This document shows, piece after piece, positions 6,664-7,849 of a stretch of DNA of 7,849 bases. Position 1 is the stretch's first letter; each line of letters begins with the position of its first letter. Source of the DNA: Flavobacteriales bacterium (GTDB lineage: Bacteria > Bacteroidota > Bacteroidia > Flavobacteriales > Parvicellaceae); the NCBI GenBank assembly GCA_014239715.1, contig JAAZYJ010000012.1, forward strand, positions 1 through 7,849. The letters are read 5' to 3'. The notes under the pieces are model-generated. The model did not search any database and was not told the origin of the DNA. It saw only the letters and a list, made by a program, of their open reading frames with translations. The translations under genes and the position numbers were made by a program.

Positions 6664-7590
6664 TTATAAGTTTTCAATTATTACAGGCAGTTTTTTTAGT
6701 AATGCCAGCTCCCTGTATTTGATCCTTGCCTCTTCAGCGGGACTGCCAAAATAGGTTTTGCCACATTCTAAGTCTTTCAGAACACCTGATTGGCCCAGTA
6801 CAACAACACCCTCACCGATTTTTCTGTTAGCCGGAACACCAACCTGTCCCCATAGCGTTACATTGTCTTCAATTACCACACATCCGGCTACACCGACCTG
6901 CGCTGCAAACAGACAATTTTTGCCAATAATTGTGTCGTGCCCAATATGCACCTGATTGTCTAACTTACTTCCTGCACCTATGACTGTTGTGGCAGTTACT
7001 CCTGCATCAATAGAGCACAATGCACCAATTTCAACGTCGTCTTCAATAATAGCATATCCGCATGTATTCAGACGATCATATTGCGCGTCATTTTTCTTAT
7101 AATAAAATGCGCTTGATCCGATTGTTGTATTTGCCTGGATAACGACATTGTTGCCAATTTCAGTCCTGTCCATAATTACAACACCGGAATGAATAATGCT
7201 GTTATTTCCTATTTTCACATCGTGCCCGATACAGACATTGGGATGAATGGTTGTGTTTTCCCCAATGACCGCTGATCTGCTGATTTGATCGGTCCATTTT
7301 GTGTATGGCCAATTATGCGTGGTAATGGCATTAAAGTCGCGAAAGGGATTTTCAGAAACTAGAAGAGCTTTTCCTTCGGGACAGTCAACGGCTTGGTTGA
7401 TCAGAATAGTTGAAGCACAAGATTGAAGCGCCTTTTCGTAGTATTTTGGGTGGTCGACAAAAATAACATCCCCCTTTTGTGCGCGATGGATTTCGTTAAT
7501 GCCTGTAACCAAATGATTATCAGGGCCATCTGACTGACATCCGAGAAAGTCAGCTAATTCTTTGAGTGTCTTGGGGTTCTCGAATTTCAT
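6664..7590 (-). CDS. lpxD: LpxD-like UDP-3-O-acylglucosamine N-acyltransferase (probable second, divergent LpxD)
   Basis: LpxD adds a 3-hydroxyacyl chain from acyl carrier protein to the 2-amine of UDP-3-O-acyl-glucosamine in lipid A synthesis, in the cytoplasm. This 308-residue protein has the LpxD order: an N-terminal uridine-binding domain (about 1-95, with GDVIFVDHPKYYEKAL at 40-55), then a left-handed beta-helix of hexapeptide repeats (about 104-275, e.g. IGENTTIHPNVCIGHDVKIG, 109-128) and a short C-terminal helix. The loop GSSAFYYKKN (158-167) matches the LpxD insertion. H218 in DNQVHIGHD (211-219) corresponds to catalytic H239 of E. coli LpxD. Differences: N255 sits where E. coli has H276, and H47 replaces the Asn of the FxxNPKY motif. 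It is about 30 residues shorter than typical LpxD, mainly at the C-terminus. The canonical Bacteroidota lpxD normally sits with lpxC/fabZ, so this is probably a paralogue; its exact substrate is uncertain. It lies upstream of the phosphatase in one operon. Confidence 0.85.
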   Translation of the reverse strand: MKFENPKTLKELADFLGCQSDGPDNHLVTGINEIHRAQKGDVIFVDHPKYYEKALQSCASTILINQAVDCPEGKALLVSENPFRDFNAITTHNWPYTKWTDQISRSAVIGENTTIHPNVCIGHDVKIGNNSIIHSGVVIMDRTEIGNNVVIQANTTIGSSAFYYKKNDAQYDRLNTCGYAIIEDDVEIGALCSIDAGVTATTVIGAGSKLDNQVHIGHDTIIGKNCLFAAQVGVAGCVVIEDNVTLWGQVGVPANRKIGEGVVVLGQSGVLKDLECGKTYFGSPAEEARIKYRELALLKKLPVIIENL

Positions 7591-7597
7591 GTGGCAA

Positions 7598-7605
7598 CAA
7601 AGTTA
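7598..7605 (-). promoter_or_regulatory. Candidate -7 promoter element for the lpxD-like/phosphatase operon
   Basis: On the minus strand TAACTTTG exactly matches the Bacteroidota -7 consensus TAnnTTTG. It ends only seven bases before the ATG at 7590, so transcription would start within a few bases of the start codon and the mRNA would be almost leaderless. I see no clear TTG at -33; only a T-rich stretch lies there. There is no Shine-Dalgarno, which fits this arrangement. Confidence 0.5.
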
Positions 7606-7701
7606 GACAATTAAACGCCTCGAAAAACTAGTGCCTTTTCTATTTAAGGGTCCGAATATATGTAGCTGATCCATCAAAAAATGTGTTCAGTTGTTTCTAA
7701 A

Positions 7702-7849
7702 TCACCTTAAACTGGCTCCCAGTTGCTTTTCAAGCTGAAGTAGAATATTGTTCATGGCCACCTCAATTCTGTTTTCGTCAAGTGTTCCTTCCTCATCCTG
7801 GAGCAGGAATTTGACAGCATAAGATTTCTTCCCCGCCCCAAGGTCTTTA
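7702..7849 (-). CDS. pheT: Phenylalanyl-tRNA synthetase beta subunit (partial: C-terminal 48 residues, enters from the right edge)
   Basis: PheT is the large subunit of the alpha2-beta2 enzyme that charges tRNA-Phe; its last domain (anticodon-binding, ferredoxin-fold FDX-ACB) contacts the tRNA. Only the end of that domain is present, in the minus-strand frame that closes with TGA at 7704-7702. Recognisable parts are LGAGKKSYAVKFLLQDEEGT (residues 3-22 of the visible part), matching the family's KSxAxxxxLQDxxxTL pattern, and the terminal LEKQLGASLR, matching the usual ending of PheT. The C-terminus appears complete. No hairpin terminator is visible after the stop. The 111-base gap to the lpxD-like gene on the same strand contains a separate promoter candidate, so the two need not share a transcript. 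Confidence 0.88.
   Translation of the reverse strand, partial: KDLGAGKKSYAVKFLLQDEEGTLDENRIEVAMNNILLQLEKQLGASLR

Noticed and set aside
7676..7681. Six-base T-run on the minus strand after pheT, considered as an intrinsic terminator
   Set aside because: No GC-rich hairpin precedes it on that strand.
1..7849. CRISPR arrays, insertion sequences, tRNA or rRNA genes, toxin-antitoxin or defence genes
   Set aside because: No regularly spaced direct repeats, transposase motifs, cloverleaf-like stretches or such gene families were seen; gene-free gaps are at most 111 bases.

Overview
The window looks like a piece of chromosome from a Gram-negative bacterium of the phylum Bacteroidota, probably a Cytophagales or Flavobacteriia relative. 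Three observations support this. Upstream regions mostly lack Shine-Dalgarno motifs and are AT-rich. Two intergenic regions carry exact matches to the Bacteroidota -7 promoter element TAnnTTTG. The flippase and the LpxD-like protein have sequence styles I associate with that phylum. This placement is inference; there is no rRNA or other marker here.

Layout from left to right: (1) the first 110 codons of rnhB (RNase HII) on the minus strand, running off the left edge; (2) a GT4-family glycosyltransferase on the minus strand, whose 3' end overlaps the rnhB start by 14 bases; (3) a 58-base divergent gap; (4) a plus-strand cassette for surface polysaccharide assembly: a Wzx-type flippase, then after 53 bases (with a good internal -7 element) a Wzz-type chain-length regulator, then with a TAATG stop/start overlap a Wzy polymerase/O-antigen-ligase-type membrane protein; (5) a convergent minus-strand pair: a LpxD-like acyltransferase followed directly (TAAATG) by a GAF-like/SpoIIE-type PP2C phosphatase, whose 3' end overlaps the wzy-like gene by 21 bases; (6) a 111-base gap; (7) the last 48 codons of pheT on the minus strand, running off the right edge.

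Working together: the GT4 enzyme would add a sugar to an undecaprenyl-linked repeat unit on the cytoplasmic face, the flippase would move the unit across the inner membrane, the Wzy-like protein would polymerise it in the periplasm, and the Wzz-type protein would set chain length. The initiating sugar-phosphate transferase, outer-membrane export protein and other transferases are not in the window, so this is only part of a pathway. The LpxD-like protein points to the lipid A/outer membrane side of envelope biology. The phosphatase is probably regulatory, but no partner kinase or STAS protein lies nearby.

Most of the window is ordinary envelope and housekeeping sequence, and I see no mobile element, CRISPR, defence island or RNA gene. 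The most interesting item is the LpxD paralogue: it keeps the catalytic histidine but replaces two other usually conserved active-site residues, and it is tightly coupled to the orphan signalling phosphatase.
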